Position numbers and translations under genes: made by a program. From the NCBI GenBank assembly GCA_027296665.1, contig JAPUIV010000143.1:1-8908 (forward strand): 8,908 bases of DNA, read 5' to 3'. Of the stretch, positions 1 to 5,370 are shown piece by piece. This stretch comes from Acidobacteriota bacterium (GTDB lineage: Bacteria > Acidobacteriota > Polarisedimenticolia > JAPUIV01). Each line of letters begins with the position of its first letter. Within the stretch, counting starts at the first letter, position 1. Under the pieces are notes generated by a model, which was not told the DNA's origin, did no database searches, and saw only the letters and a list, made by a program, of their open reading frames with translations.

Positions 1-114
1 AAAATGCCGGTGGAACTGAGGTTCCGTTTCGACGAAACCCTGGAACGGGCCGCCCGGATCGAGGAGTTGATGCGCACCATCAAGGAGAATGAACCCGAGG
101 AGGAGTCCAAATGA
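1..114 (+). CDS. rbfA: Ribosome-binding factor A, C-terminal end (partial)
   Basis: The first 37 codons in frame 1, ending at TGA (112-114), read as the tail of RbfA. The near-terminal signature is present as MPVELRFRFD followed by ETLERAARIEELM, matching the family pattern of Pro-x-Leu-x-Phe-x-x-Asp and then a short helix around Ile-x-x-Leu. RbfA is a KH-type protein that binds the 30S subunit and helps mature the 5' end of 16S rRNA, notably in the cold. The start lies to the left of the window. Its TGA overlaps the truB ATG as ATGA, so the two are very likely translated from one message, as in the widespread nusA-infB-rbfA-truB operon. The identification rests on a short piece but fits both motif and neighbour. 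Confidence 0.85.
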   Translation, partial: KMPVELRFRFDETLERAARIEELMRTIKENEPEEESK

Positions 115-1178
115 CCAGAGCCTGGAATGTCGGAACCGGCCGCATGGGAATGCGTAATCCGGCCATTCCGGTTCCCGATAGCCTCATCCTCATCGATAAG
201 CCGGCCGGCATGACCTCCCATGACGTCGTGGATCGCATCCGGCGTTTCGTCCGTCCGATGAAGGTAGGACACACCGGAACTTTAGACCCCTTCGCAACCG
301 GACTCCTTCCCCTTTGCCTCGGCCGGGCCACCCGCCTGTCCCGCTTCCTGTCGCTTTCCGACAAGGGATACGAGGGTCTGATCGAGCTCGGGGTTCGAAC
401 CGCTACCTACGATTGCGATGGAAATGTTCTATCCCGCTCGAAAGTACCGGAAGGATGGCAGGAATCGGTTGCCAAGATCTTCAAGAAGCTGCCCGGAATC
501 GTGAAATTGATTCCACCCCCTTTTTCCGCCAAAAAGGTCATGGGACGGCCCCTATACGAGTTCGCCAGGGCCGATATTCATATCAAACGAAAACCTATCG
601 AAACCCGGATTCTCGACATCCAGCTTCTCGAGTTTCTCGAAAAGGGATTCCGGTTCCGTGCCGAGGTATCGGCCGGCACCTATCTCCGATCCCTCGCCGA
701 CTCTATTGGACTCGAGATCGGCTGTGGAGCCCATCTCAAAGAACTTCGACGGATATCGTCCGGACCGCTCCGGATTGACCAGGCGATCCCCCTGGTTCAA
801 CTGGAAGATCGAATTGAGGAGGATCCAGAACAATTCCCCTCCCTGGTGGTTCCGCTCCAGGAAATCCCTCTCGGATTGAAGACCCTGACCGTCAATGCTC
901 AGGGACGGGCGGCCATCCTGCACGGGCGCTGCTTCGGCCCCGCCGGATTGAACCGGACTGCCGAACCCTCCCCCACCCCGTATTACCGGATAGAAGACGG
1001 GGCCACCGGCAATCTGCTCGGAATCGCGGAAACCCTTACCGGGCACAGCCAACTTCCCCGTTCCTTGTGGAAACCCATTCTGGTCTTCCCCCCCCAGACA
1101 ATTGCCCAAACCCGCCGGGGACCAGATCTTCAGGCGTCCGCCGGCAGGGCCGGACCGGGGGAACAGGAACTGAATTGA
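111..1178 (+). CDS. truB: tRNA pseudouridine(55) synthase TruB
   Basis: TruB converts U55 in the T-loop of elongator tRNAs to pseudouridine. The catalytic box GHTGTLDPFATG is at residues 53-64, with the nucleophile Asp59. The tyrosine that stacks on the flipped base is probably Tyr87 (DKGYEG), and AGTYLRSL (188-195) supplies the conserved Arg193. The segment PPPFSAKKVMGRPLYEFAR covers 135-153. Here a Leu (133) stands where E. coli and B. subtilis TruB have Gln. A PUA-like C-terminal domain follows (about 255-326). At 355 residues the protein is longer than the usual 300-315: about 20 extra residues precede the first motif, and a 27-residue polar tail follows LWKPILVF. The ATG at 111 is preferred because GAGGAGGAG lies at 97-105 and the start overlaps the rbfA stop. 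ATGs at 144 and 150 lack a ribosome binding site. No ribF follows, unlike in many Firmicutes. Confidence 0.96.
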   Translation: MTRAWNVGTGRMGMRNPAIPVPDSLILIDKPAGMTSHDVVDRIRRFVRPMKVGHTGTLDPFATGLLPLCLGRATRLSRFLSLSDKGYEGLIELGVRTATYDCDGNVLSRSKVPEGWQESVAKIFKKLPGIVKLIPPPFSAKKVMGRPLYEFARADIHIKRKPIETRILDIQLLEFLEKGFRFRAEVSAGTYLRSLADSIGLEIGCGAHLKELRRISSGPLRIDQAIPLVQLEDRIEEDPEQFPSLVVPLQEIPLGLKTLTVNAQGRAAILHGRCFGPAGLNRTAEPSPTPYYRIEDGATGNLLGIAETLTGHSQLPRSLWKPILVFPPQTIAQTRRGPDLQASAGRAGPGEQELN

Positions 1179-1189
1179 CCGGAATTTCC

Positions 1190-1218
1190 TTTACAGTCGC
1201 CGGGGCATCAGTTATGAT
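1190..1218 (+). promoter_or_regulatory. Sigma-70-type promoter of rpsO(-pnp)
   Basis: A -35 box TTTACA (1190-1195) and a -10 box TATGAT (1213-1218) are separated by exactly 17 bases, giving 5 of 6 matches to consensus in each box. The predicted transcription start is about 1225. The promoter begins 11 bases after the truB stop, so rpsO can be expressed separately from the upstream operon. This mirrors the dedicated rpsO promoter known in E. coli. The assignment is from sequence only. Confidence 0.75.
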
Positions 1219-1226
1219 CCCCTTTT

Positions 1227-1266
1227 CCGCCACCTGTCCGATTCGAGATCGGTTGTGGTGTGGCGG
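1227..1266 (+). promoter_or_regulatory. rpsO leader hairpin, candidate S15 control element
   Basis: CCGCCAC (1227-1233) pairs perfectly with GTGGCGG (1260-1266). Inside it, CCGAT (1238-1242) pairs with ATCGG (1248-1252) around a five-base loop. The internal loop between the stems (1234-1237 and 1253-1259) can form further C-G and G-U pairs. The hairpin starts about two bases after the predicted transcription start and ends 18 bases before the GGAG ribosome binding site. S15 is known to repress its own mRNA in several bacterial groups through unrelated leader folds that copy its 16S rRNA site, which includes adjacent G-U and G-C pairs. That this hairpin binds S15 is my inference. It could simply stabilise the 5' end. 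Confidence 0.5.
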
Positions 1267-1284
1267 TTTTCCCGGCGTAGGATT

Positions 1285-1288
1285 GGAG
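1285..1288 (+). promoter_or_regulatory. Ribosome binding site of rpsO
   Basis: GGAG lies five bases before TTG at 1294. It decides the start in favour of TTG over the in-frame GTG codons at 1255 and 1258, which lie inside the leader hairpin and have no such site. Confidence 0.7.
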
Positions 1289-1293
1289 TTGGC

Positions 1294-1563
1294 TTGACCC
1301 TTCAAAAGGAACAAAAAACCGGAATCATCGAGAATTTCCGGCATCACAACAACGATACCGGTTCGCCCGAAGTTCAGGTCGCGATCCTGAGCCAGAGGAT
1401 CGGGGAACTCACCGAACACCTGAAAATTCACAAGAAAGACCACCATTCCCGACGTGGATTATTGAAGATGGTGGGAAAACGGAGAAAGCATCTCGATTAC
1501 CTCAAGAATGTCGATTTCGAGAGATATCGAGGTTTGATTCGAAAACTCGGGTTGCGGAAGTAA
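1294..1563 (+). CDS. rpsO: 30S ribosomal protein S15
   Basis: S15 is a primary binder of the central domain of 16S rRNA (helices 20-22) and helps order the platform of the 30S subunit. From the TTG at 1294 the protein has 89 residues, exactly the usual family length. It carries the hallmark NNDTGSPEVQVAIL and the highly conserved KKDHHSRRGLL, followed by KRRKHLDYLK and the ending RKLGLRK. An in-frame GTG at 1255 would add 13 residues with no counterpart in the family, so TTG is chosen. The gene has its own promoter and leader hairpin and precedes pnp on the same strand, the order conserved in many bacteria. A 6-bp hairpin lies within the first codons (1319-1341). The TTG start is unusual for a highly expressed ribosomal protein and may suit translational control. 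Confidence 0.97.
   Translation: MTLQKEQKTGIIENFRHHNNDTGSPEVQVAILSQRIGELTEHLKIHKKDHHSRRGLLKMVGKRRKHLDYLKNVDFERYRGLIRKLGLRK
1319..1341 (+). promoter_or_regulatory. Hairpin in the early rpsO coding region
   Basis: CCGGAA (1319-1324) pairs perfectly with TTCCGG (1336-1341) across an 11-base loop, about 25 bases after the TTG start. Some known S15 control elements include bases around the start codon, so this may be part of the same regulatory fold as the leader hairpin. A chance inverted repeat in coding DNA is about as likely. Confidence 0.25.
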
Positions 1564-1621
1564 TCCGCACCCGCCGTGAAAGGGAGGACATTCGACCGGG
1601 TAGGTGTTGACTGGCTGGGGG

Positions 1622-1675
1622 ATTAAGGGTTCTCCACGATATTATTTTTTGTTTTTTTCATTACCCTTAATTTTT
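1622..1675 (+). repeat. Inverted repeat with T-rich loop, possible attenuator
   Basis: ATTAAGGGT (1622-1630) and ACCCTTAAT (1663-1671) are perfect 9-base inverted repeats, followed by four further Ts. The 32-base loop contains a run of six Ts, a G and seven Ts (1645-1658). It might be a weak transcription terminator that lets part of the transcripts stop after rpsO, or a single-stranded U-rich site for an RNase or RNA chaperone. The AT-rich stem and large loop make it a poor classical terminator. Confidence 0.35.
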
Positions 1676-1743
1676 GCAGTCGGATCCTGCCAGGTCGGAT
1701 TCCAGAGACCTCCCCTTCAAAACAGCAAATGAGTCCCTTCAAG

Positions 1744-1799
1744 GGGTCCAGGGCCGGTTCGTCCCTCCGCACCACGCGCGGAGGGGAGGCCCTGGGTCT
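1744..1799 (+). promoter_or_regulatory. Long pnp leader hairpin, possible RNase III/PNPase control site
   Basis: CCAGGGCC (1748-1755) pairs with GGCCCTGG (1788-1795), and CCCTCCGC (1763-1770) pairs with GCGGAGGG (1778-1785), closing a seven-base loop. The two perfect 8-bp helices are separated by an internal loop of 7 and 2 bases. The base extends by G-U and G-C pairs to 1744 and 1799, giving about 20 pairs. The hairpin ends 32 bases before the pnp start. In E. coli a long stem-loop in the pnp leader is cut by RNase III, and PNPase then removes the remaining duplex strand, destabilising its own mRNA. The position and length suit that role here, but cleavage is inferred. The stem has no following T-run, so it is not a standard terminator. 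Confidence 0.6.
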
Positions 1800-1820
1800 A
1801 ACTGGGATGGATCCAAAGTA

Positions 1821-1825
1821 AGGAG
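1821..1825 (+). promoter_or_regulatory. Ribosome binding site of pnp
   Basis: AGGAG sits six bases before the TTG at 1832. No ATG or GTG occurs at a usable distance, so the site fixes TTG as the start codon. Confidence 0.75.
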
Positions 1826-1831
1826 AAAGAT

Positions 1832-3892
1832 TTGGTCATTGTAAAGAAAACCACCATCGGCGACCGGACCTGGAGTTTCGAAACCGGCCGGATTGCCAAA
1901 CAGGCAGGCGGGTCCGTAGTCGTACAGTTCGGAGATACCGTTGTCCTGGCCACAGCCACCGCCCAGAAGGAACCAAGGATTGGACTTGGATTCCTGCCAC
2001 TCACCGGCGGGTTCTTCAAACGGGAAGGCAGGCCGAATGAGAAGGAAACCTTGACTTGCCGCCTGATCGACCGCCCCCTCAGACCGTTGTTTCCCAAGGG
2101 TTGGAATTTCGAGACCCAGGTGATCGGGCTGGTTCTATCGGCCGATCAGGAGAACAATCCGGACATTCTTGCCATCACCGGTGCTTCCGCCGCTCTCTGT
2201 GTTTCGGACATCCCTTTTTCGACCCCGGTCGCCGCTGTCCGGGTCGGTCTGGTGGACGGAAAGATCATCATTAATCCGACTAATGAACAACTTACGGAAA
2301 GCCAATTGGATCTGGTCATTGTCGGTACGGGCTCGGAGATCGTCATGGTCGAAGCCGGAGCTAAGGAAGTGCCCGAGGCTCAGATTCTGGAGGCGTTGTT
2401 CGCGGGGAATCAGGTGATTGATCAACTCGTTTCCCTCCAGAAAGAGATGGCACGGGAGGTGGGGACCGTCAAACGCGCCTTCGAGCCGGTCCTGCCGGAC
2501 GAGGATCTCATCGGAACGCTCCGTTCCCGGATCGGTTCCGATCTTGCCAGCGCCTACCGGGAAAAGGGGAAATTGCACAGTTACGAGAAAGTCCGCCAGA
2601 TCCTCAAATCGGTCAAGGAAGAGATCCCGGAGGAAGAGGACGAACGGCGGCGAAATACCTCAAGCGCTTTGGCAGAGCTCCAGAGCCGTCTCCTTTCCGA
2701 GGAAGTCCTGGAACAGGGAAAACGATTCGACGGGCGGGCATTCGACGAGATCCGGAATGTGACCTGTGAGGTTGGCCTCCTGCCTCGTACGCACGGTTCC
2801 GCTCTGTTCACTCGAGGGGAAACCCAAGCCCTGGTAACGACTACCCTGGGGACCTCCGGGGACATCCAGAAGCTGGATTGGTTGGAGGGAGAATCATTCA
2901 AACGGTTCATGCTGCATTACAACTTCCCTCCCTTTTCCGTCGGAGAGGTCAAGTTTCTCCGCGGCCCAGGCCGGCGCGAGATCGGACACGGGGCGTTGGC
3001 GGAACGCTCCATCCGGCCCATGATGCCAAAGGATGACGATTTCCCGTATACCGTTCGCCTGGTTTCCGACATCATGGAATCGAACGGATCCTCTTCCATG
3101 GCCTCGGTGTGCGGCGGAGTGCTCGCCCTGATGGATGCGGGTGTGCCATTACGCAGTCCCGTGGCTGGAATCGCGATGGGGCTCATCAAGGACAAGGATC
3201 GGGTGGTCATTCTTTCCGACATTGCCGGGGCAGAGGATCATTACGGGGATATGGATTTCAAGGTGGCTGGAACCCGGAAGGGAATCACCGCCTTGCAGAT
3301 GGACATCAAGGTCACAGGCATCACCAAGGAGATCCTCTCCCGGGCCCTGGAACAGGCCCTGGTTGGACGCCTCTGGATCCTGGACCGAATGGAAGAAGCC
3401 ATCGCCGAACCGCGCAAGGAGATCTCCACTTACGCGCCCAGACTTCTTACCATCCGGATTCCCAAATCCAAGATTGGCGCGATAATCGGACCGGGTGGAA
3501 AGATGATTCGATCGATAACGGAACGCACCGGAGCCAAGATCGAGGTAGAGGACGACGGCCGGGTCGACATCGCGTCGGTGGACGAAACCTCCGCGCGAAA
3601 AGCCATGGAACTGATTCAGGAACTTGTTGCCGAGGCTGAAGTCGGCAAGACCTATCTGGGTAAAGTAAAAAGGATCGTCAACTTCGGCGCCTTCGTGGAG
3701 ATCCTTCCGGGAATCGAGGGACTCCTCCACATCAGCGAGGTGTCAGAGCAGAGGATCCGCGATGTCCACGATGAAATGTCCGAAGGGGATGAGATCAAGG
3801 TGAAGGTCATCGATATTGATGGAGATCGGACACGTCTGAGCCGAAGGGCCGTGCTGAAAGAAGAAAAGGCCAAGGCGGGAAACCCGAGGTAG
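1832..3892 (+). CDS. pnp: Polyribonucleotide nucleotidyltransferase (PNPase)
   Basis: PNPase degrades RNA from the 3' end with phosphate, releasing nucleoside diphosphates, and can add tails in reverse. It works as a trimer, often in the RNA degradosome. The 686-residue product shows the full domain order: a first RNase PH domain (about 5-140, with GGFFKREGRP at 59-68), a helical linker domain (about 145-270), a second RNase PH domain (about 295-510), a KH domain (about 537-600, loop IGPGGKMI) and an S1 domain (about 603-676, with NFGAFVEILPGIEGLLHIS). Active-site residues are in place: Arg381-Arg382 in GRREIGHG, and Asp469, Asp475 and Lys477 in EDHYGDMDFK. The TTG start is supported by AGGAG at 1821-1825. 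The gene follows rpsO in the same direction, with no promoter of its own that I can see. It converges on the LysM gene 14 bases further on. Confidence 0.97.
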   Translation: MVIVKKTTIGDRTWSFETGRIAKQAGGSVVVQFGDTVVLATATAQKEPRIGLGFLPLTGGFFKREGRPNEKETLTCRLIDRPLRPLFPKGWNFETQVIGLVLSADQENNPDILAITGASAALCVSDIPFSTPVAAVRVGLVDGKIIINPTNEQLTESQLDLVIVGTGSEIVMVEAGAKEVPEAQILEALFAGNQVIDQLVSLQKEMAREVGTVKRAFEPVLPDEDLIGTLRSRIGSDLASAYREKGKLHSYEKVRQILKSVKEEIPEEEDERRRNTSSALAELQSRLLSEEVLEQGKRFDGRAFDEIRNVTCEVGLLPRTHGSALFTRGETQALVTTTLGTSGDIQKLDWLEGESFKRFMLHYNFPPFSVGEVKFLRGPGRREIGHGALAERSIRPMMPKDDDFPYTVRLVSDIMESNGSSSMASVCGGVLALMDAGVPLRSPVAGIAMGLIKDKDRVVILSDIAGAEDHYGDMDFKVAGTRKGITALQMDIKVTGITKEILSRALEQALVGRLWILDRMEEAIAEPRKEISTYAPRLLTIRIPKSKIGAIIGPGGKMIRSITERTGAKIEVEDDGRVDIASVDETSARKAMELIQELVAEAEVGKTYLGKVKRIVNFGAFVEILPGIEGLLHISEVSEQRIRDVHDEMSEGDEIKVKVIDIDGDRTRLSRRAVLKEEKAKAGNPR

Positions 3893-3908
3893 GAGCGGGA
3901 ACGCTTCT
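3891..3908. terminator. Short hairpin across the stops of two converging genes
   Basis: AGGAGCG (3891-3897) pairs with CGCTTCT (3902-3908), with one G-U pair, around a GGAA tetraloop. The hairpin overlaps the last bases of both pnp and the convergent LysM gene. With no T-run on either side it is at best a weak, factor-dependent or bidirectional end signal. It may also protect 3' ends. Confidence 0.35.
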
Positions 3909-5220
3909 AACGAATCTCCACATGGTCGCCCACTTCGATTTCCCGGATCGAATCAAGGATTTTTGCCACCGAGGTCCTGGCCGAGACCGATAGAACCACC
4001 GCGTGGCCCACGATCCTGCGGGGGTAATCCCTCTTGCCCTTGTCCTCCCGGTAGAAGGATGTGTATTCCTGATTCCTGTATTTGTATTTGTATTTGAAAG
4101 GTAGCGGCTTCGGCCTGGGAGTGTCGATGAAGATGTTGAGAAAGTCGCCCGATTCCACTCCCTCCTCGCCTCCGAGATTAACCTGAATCAGGTGGCCCGG
4201 GCCGGGCCGGATCTTGCCTCCCCCATGGATGACATACCCCTCGGCATTCCCCGTCGGGTCCAGATCCCGGTAATCGAATTCTGGCATCTCGCCGACCGGC
4301 GAGAAAATCGGTTCATACGGAACCAGATCAAATCCCTTTTCGATCCGCTCACAGGAAAAAACGATCTGTGCGATGCTGGTTCTCGGTTGAACCGAGAGAA
4401 CCCGGAGACGCCCGAACGTTCTCACGAACTCCCCTATTCTCTTTCCTGTAATCGGATGATAAACCTTCCCCAGTTTTCTGGTTATGGAAAACTGGTCACC
4501 TGGGTCGATATCGTCCTCCTCGCCCCCGTTCAGGTAAACGATATCGTCTGTGGCATATGCGATCCGCCTCGGCTCCTCGCTCTGAGCAATGAAGAGAGGG
4601 GATTTCCTGTATTTATCGACCACATGCTCCAGACATTCCAGATCGGTACGGTTCGCGAAGGCAATCTTCCTCTTTGCCTTTGGTTCGACCACCGGCGCGG
4701 CCTGCTGCCGCGAGGAGCCATCCACCCCACCGGAAATTTCATCATCATCGGTGGTTGATTCAGGCGCCGTCCCGGGGACCGGACCCGAAAGAGGGATTGG
4801 CCCGGTGTCGGAGGAAGCCACCGGTTGATCGGCCTGCGGGAGAACTTCCGCGACCACGGTCGGCCGCGGAGGGATCAAAAGCGGATCGCCGGGATAAATC
4901 CAGTGGGAATCCAGAATGTACCGATTTGCATCCCAAATCTGGGGCCAGAGATAGGGGTCTGCGTAAAAATTCTCTGCCAGATCCCACAGGGTGTCCTTCT
5001 TTTGAATGCGATATACCCTGGCCCCTACGGGGAACGATTCCGGGGCCGGAGGGTCGTAAGGAGTCCAGTGGTCACCTATCCAGTGACCGGTCTTCGGAGG
5101 ATGATGGGGCTGGCTGCTGTGATCGCCCTCTCCACCGAGGGCTGTTTTCCCACCGAGCATCACCAGGAAAACTCCCAGAGCAAAGAGCCATCGATAGCTT
5201 GGGAACAACCGATCCCGCAT
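3907..5220 (-). CDS. Exported LysM-domain protein with duplicated C-terminal module
   Basis: The protein has 437 residues from the ATG at 5220, chosen because GGAGG lies seven bases upstream. A TTG eight codons earlier (5244) has no such support. Residues 1-30 form a signal peptide: basic start, hydrophobic stretch FALGVFLVMLGG, then small residues. There is no lipobox cysteine. One LysM domain follows (about 68-118, with YRIQKKDTLWDLAENFY and IYPGDPLLIP), expected to bind peptidoglycan in the periplasm. A Pro- and acid-rich linker (about 119-185) leads to two related modules of about 80-95 residues (about 226-303 and 343-437). Each begins with a Gly-Glu-Glu loop and ends with VLSV, ARTS or PRTS, and an I-E-x-G motif. 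LysM proteins of this layout occur in several diderm phyla, but I know no assigned function. It stands alone with its own promoter, between pnp and the TPR gene. Confidence 0.85.
   Translation of the reverse strand: MRDRLFPSYRWLFALGVFLVMLGGKTALGGEGDHSSQPHHPPKTGHWIGDHWTPYDPPAPESFPVGARVYRIQKKDTLWDLAENFYADPYLWPQIWDANRYILDSHWIYPGDPLLIPPRPTVVAEVLPQADQPVASSDTGPIPLSGPVPGTAPESTTDDDEISGGVDGSSRQQAAPVVEPKAKRKIAFANRTDLECLEHVVDKYRKSPLFIAQSEEPRRIAYATDDIVYLNGGEEDDIDPGDQFSITRKLGKVYHPITGKRIGEFVRTFGRLRVLSVQPRTSIAQIVFSCERIEKGFDLVPYEPIFSPVGEMPEFDYRDLDPTGNAEGYVIHGGGKIRPGPGHLIQVNLGGEEGVESGDFLNIFIDTPRPKPLPFKYKYKYRNQEYTSFYREDKGKRDYPRRIVGHAVVLSVSARTSVAKILDSIREIEVGDHVEIR
4078..4095 (-). repeat. Three tandem copies of a 6-base unit inside the LysM gene
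   Basis: GTATTT is repeated three times on the plus strand, coding for a Lys-Tyr repeat (FKYKYKYR) in the second C-terminal module. The AT-rich hexamer stands out from the surrounding GC-rich coding sequence. Copy changes would keep the reading frame. Confidence 0.6.
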
Positions 5221-5227
5221 GGATTTC

Positions 5228-5232
5228 CCTCC
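5228..5232 (-). promoter_or_regulatory. Ribosome binding site of the LysM gene
   Basis: The minus strand reads GGAGG here, seven bases before the ATG at 5220-5218. This places the start there rather than at the upstream TTG at 5244. Confidence 0.8.
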
Positions 5233-5244
5233 GTTTTCCCTCAA

Positions 5245-5370
5245 TCAGGTGTAGCCATCCACAAGAGAAATCATATGCCGGGAATTGTTTTTGTCAAGAA
5301 ATCACATATTTTTCAACAATATTAATTACAATTTTTTCATATGAATAATTAAAAGAAAGAAAAAGAAAGG
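5245..5370. promoter_or_regulatory. AT-rich spacer upstream of the LysM gene
   Basis: This gap follows the stop of the TPR gene and precedes the LysM gene on the same strand. Bases 5281-5370 contain only 18 G or C in 90. They hold the LysM promoter and, upstream of its -35 box, A/T tracts that could act as an UP element or bind a nucleoid protein. Directly after the TPR stop the minus strand is a C/T tract rather than a hairpin, so I see no clear intrinsic terminator. CATATG occurs at 5338-5343 and 5272-5277 contains a similar motif, without evident operator symmetry. Confidence 0.5.
5270..5297 (-). promoter_or_regulatory. Sigma-70-type promoter of the LysM gene
   Basis: On the minus strand a perfect -35 box TTGACA (5297-5292) is followed after 16 bases by TATGAT (5275-5270). 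The predicted transcript starts near 5263, leaving a leader of about 43 bases. A strongly A/T-rich stretch precedes the -35 box. This is the closest match to consensus in the window and implies steady expression of the LysM protein independent of the upstream rsmD-TPR genes. Confidence 0.8.

Larger units (their letters stand above)
1564..1831 (+). promoter_or_regulatory. Structured spacer between rpsO and pnp
   Basis: These 268 bases hold no plausible gene. From left to right they contain a T-rich inverted repeat (1622-1675), two copies of GTCGGAT 15 bases apart (1679-1685 and 1694-1700), a CCCCTT/AAGGGG pair (1712-1717 with 1741-1746), a long hairpin (1744-1799) and the pnp ribosome binding site. 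I find no convincing promoter here: the TTGACT at 1607 and TATTAT at 1640 are 27 bases apart. The pnp gene is therefore probably transcribed from the rpsO promoter by readthrough, and the spacer acts as a processing and control leader. This fits the E. coli rpsO-pnp arrangement, but the function here is inferred. Confidence 0.55.

Noticed and set aside
1255..1293. GTG-initiated N-terminal extension of S15
   Set aside because: It would add 13 residues absent from the family and would start inside the leader hairpin. The TTG at 1294 has a ribosome binding site and gives the standard 89 residues.
1607..1645. Promoter for pnp from TTGACT and TATTAT
   Set aside because: The boxes are 27 bases apart, far from the 16-18 needed, and no other pair with good spacing is visible in the spacer.
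1564..1831. tRNA or other classical RNA gene in the rpsO-pnp spacer
   Set aside because: No cloverleaf or T-loop consensus is present. The helices found are simple hairpins in a leader position.
5221..5244. TTG start eight codons upstream for the LysM protein
   Set aside because: The GGAGG at 5228-5232 lies between this codon and the ATG at 5220, so it can only serve the ATG.
4192..5348. Plus-strand frames of 188, 166 and 224 codons
   Set aside because: They are antisense to the LysM gene, which has a signal peptide, LysM domain, ribosome binding site and promoter.
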